A stretch of DNA of 13,415 bases. It comes from Nanobdellota archaeon. Its GTDB lineage: Archaea > Nanobdellota > Nanobdellia > Woesearchaeales > B3-WOES. A program made the translations under genes and the position numbers. The notes beneath the pieces are model-generated. The model made no database searches. It saw only the letters and a program-made list of their open reading frames with translations, and had not been told where the DNA came from. How positions within the stretch are numbered: position 1 is the stretch's first letter; each line of letters begins with the position of its first letter. The stretch lies in NCBI GenBank assembly GCA_023131705.1, contig JAGLZG010000085.1, positions 1 through 13,415 of the forward strand. The letters are read 5' to 3'. Below are positions 11,796 through 13,415 of the stretch, one piece after another.

Positions 11796-13415
11796 TTATT
11801 TTTCCTTTGGTTTTTGATTTAATGAATTCTGGTAGTTATTTAACGCTTTAACATAAGCCATTGCTGATGCTGTTGGTACATCGTAATGCCTTGCTCTTCC
11901 GACATAGAGTGGTTTACTTAAATGTGCATTTCTGTCCAATTCTTCTTTGTTTGTCCCATTTTTGCTGAGTACAATTGTAACTTCTGCCTCAGCTGAATGT
12001 CTCTTTCCAACATTTTTTACATCATAATACACTAAAACAGGTATTGGTTTTGATGGAACAAGAGAATCAACTGCAGTACATAATGCATCAACTTCCCCTT
12101 TTTTAATAATCCATTTGCTCACTTGTTCATTATTATTAATAGCCAATTTTACTCTTCCATGGCATTCTTCATCACTTAGCTCTTTTAATAAAGCATGTGT
12201 TATATACTTTATTTTTTCATCTTGTGGATAAACTTCACTCATAATAACCCTCAAATCAATGTTATCAAGAACTCTCTTTTCATCAGCAATTCTTGTATAG
12301 ACAGGCATGACTTTTGATTCAACTTCGTCAATAGAGATATCATAACCTAATCTCTCTAAACGAGAATGTACTCCTCTTTTACCAGATCTTGCAGTTAATT
12401 GATTTGATTCCCCAATCCACCCAACAGTCTCTGCACCAAATACCTCATAGACTTTTCTGCCTTTTTTCTTTCCCTTAATATTACCATCCTGATGAATTCC
12501 AGAACTATGCCTTAATGCATTTGAACCTATTATTGCTTTATTAGGCTGAACATCCCAACAAGTATGGTATGAAACAACCCTGCTAACCTCATTTAGCTGT
12601 TTTGTATCTATACCTGTATAAGATTTAATATCCTGCCTATGAGTCCAGATACCCATAACAACTTCTTCTAACGCAGCATTTCCAGCTCTTTCACCAATAC
12701 CATTTACAGTAGATTCTATTTGTATTGCTCCGGCTTTTATTGCTGCAAGACTATTGGCTACAGCCATACCTAAATCATTATGGCAGTGAATGCTTACAAT
12801 TGCATTTTCAATACCCTTAACATTCTTTACTATATATCCAACTGCCTGCCCCATTTGATAAGGCATTACCCTCCCTTCTGTGTCTGGAAGATTCACAACA
12901 TCTGCACCAGCCTTTATAACTTCTGAATACAAATCTGTTAAAAACCCTAATGACTCTTCATTATCATTTTTTAACGCTTCTAATACTGCAAAAATAAGGT
13001 TTTGGGCTGAAAATTCAACCCTCCCTTTTTTCCCAACATGTTTCCTGGCCAATGAAACTCCCACAACAGATTCTTCTGTAATTTCTTGATGAGTTTTATC
13101 ATAAGAATCTAAAGCATCTTTGTTAACCATATATGTAAAAACATGTAATGTTGGTTTTGGATTATGTTTTATAGCTCCCCAAGCATACTCTATATCTTTT
13201 GAAGTTGTCCTGGCCAATCCCCCTATATATGGTCCTCTCACACATCTTGCTATTTCCGAAACAGATTCAAAATCTTCTGGAGAACTAACGGGGAACCCAG
13301 CCTCAATTGTGTCTACCCCTAGTTCTGCTAATTTATGAGCCATTTCTATTTTAGAATCTTTTCCATGAATAAATCCTTGGGTGGCTTGTTCACCATCTCT
13401 TAAAGTTGTATCAAA
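11796..13415 (-). CDS. leuA: 2-isopropylmalate synthase (LeuA), N-terminus outside window
   Basis: 539 residues are visible; the frame is open to the window edge and starts with 'FDTTLRDGEQ', so only a few residues are missing. It condenses acetyl-CoA with 2-oxoisovalerate, the first step of leucine synthesis. TIM-barrel motifs: RDGEQ at visible residues 6-10, 'EAGFPVSSPEDFESV', 'NLPDTEGR', the metal-binding 'HCHND' (210-214) and 'GIGERAGN' (239-246), then 'NKAIIGSNALRHSSGIHQDG', the linker 'LTARSGKRGVHSRL' and the C-terminal regulatory domain ending near 'PTASAMAYVKALNN'. The wording is close to bacterial LeuA. Oddity: the 'FSxED' element reads 'FSAQN' and is followed by an insertion of about a dozen residues rich in Leu, Asn and Glu. 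Leucine feedback through the C-terminal domain is expected from the family. Confidence 0.93.
   Translation of the reverse strand, partial: FDTTLRDGEQATQGFIHGKDSKIEMAHKLAELGVDTIEAGFPVSSPEDFESVSEIARCVRGPYIGGLARTTSKDIEYAWGAIKHNPKPTLHVFTYMVNKDALDSYDKTHQEITEESVVGVSLARKHVGKKGRVEFSAQNLIFAVLEALKNDNEESLGFLTDLYSEVIKAGADVVNLPDTEGRVMPYQMGQAVGYIVKNVKGIENAIVSIHCHNDLGMAVANSLAAIKAGAIQIESTVNGIGERAGNAALEEVVMGIWTHRQDIKSYTGIDTKQLNEVSRVVSYHTCWDVQPNKAIIGSNALRHSSGIHQDGNIKGKKKGRKVYEVFGAETVGWIGESNQLTARSGKRGVHSRLERLGYDISIDEVESKVMPVYTRIADEKRVLDNIDLRVIMSEVYPQDEKIKYITHALLKELSDEECHGRVKLAINNNEQVSKWIIKKGEVDALCTAVDSLVPSKPIPVLVYYDVKNVGKRHSAEAEVTIVLSKNGTNKEELDRNAHLSKPLYVGRARHYDVPTASAMAYVKALNNYQNSLNQKPKEK

Noticed and set aside
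1..13415. tRNA genes, CRISPR arrays, insertion sequences, integration sites
   Set aside because: No T-loop GTTCGA(N)TC context with cloverleaf pairing, no regularly spaced repeats, and no transposase or integrase motifs were found on either strand.

Overview
The window most likely comes from an AT-rich archaeon of the DPANN type (Woesearchaeota/Pacearchaeota-like); this is an inference from gene content and signals, not from a marker tree. Three things point to Archaea. There is an archaeal-type SRP (7S) RNA with 5'/3' end pairing. Promoters are TATA-box promoters, with the first T lying 30-32 bp before the ATG of many genes, which implies leaderless mRNAs. The gene repertoire includes two-subunit pyruvate:ferredoxin oxidoreductase and a presenilin-like protease. 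Several genes look bacterial in type: LeuRS, LeuA and Lgt. Such mixing is common in DPANN genomes. Genes are tightly packed, with 4-bp ATGA overlaps and a 17-bp tail-to-tail overlap.

Layout. Positions 1-1330 (+) hold the C-terminal part of porA and a complete porB, coupled by an ATGA overlap. Positions 1462-1722 (+) encode a small zinc-ribbon protein of unknown role. It converges on a minus-strand pair (3717-1739): an ABC1/UbiB-like membrane kinase followed by a small lysine-rich, phasin-like protein with a strong ribosome binding site. Positions 3838-4782 (+) encode a presenilin/signal-peptide-peptidase-like aspartyl protease, convergent with a metallo-beta-lactamase-fold hydrolase (5638-4799, -). 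The SRP RNA gene follows (5751-6020, +). After a 223-bp gap with nothing recognisable comes a minus-strand pair with an ATGA overlap: a lipobox lipoprotein (7760-7368) and a PD-(D/E)xK nuclease-like protein (7371-6244). Divergent from it are a small three-TM protein (7922-8209, +) and Lgt (8352-9101, +). Lgt runs tail to tail into leuS (11724-9085, -), and the window ends inside leuA (from beyond 13415 to 11796, -).

Connections. PorAB makes acetyl-CoA and reduced ferredoxin. LeuA uses acetyl-CoA to commit carbon to leucine, and LeuRS charges leucine to tRNA, although leuS has its own promoter. The SRP RNA, Lgt, the lipoprotein and the presenilin-like protease all concern protein export, membrane attachment or intramembrane cleavage, but only the lipoprotein/nuclease pair and the kinase/phasin-like pair look like operons.

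The most unusual points are: a bacterial-type Lgt and a lipobox protein close together in an archaeal genome, with Phe at the slot of the conserved Lgt histidine; the lipoprotein-nuclease operon; an SRP RNA whose S-domain tip departs from consensus at the tetraloop and at a G of the SRP54-binding loop; a LeuA with Gln in place of the conserved Glu plus a local insertion; and a uniform leaderless promoter layout, alongside two genes that instead have ribosome binding sites.
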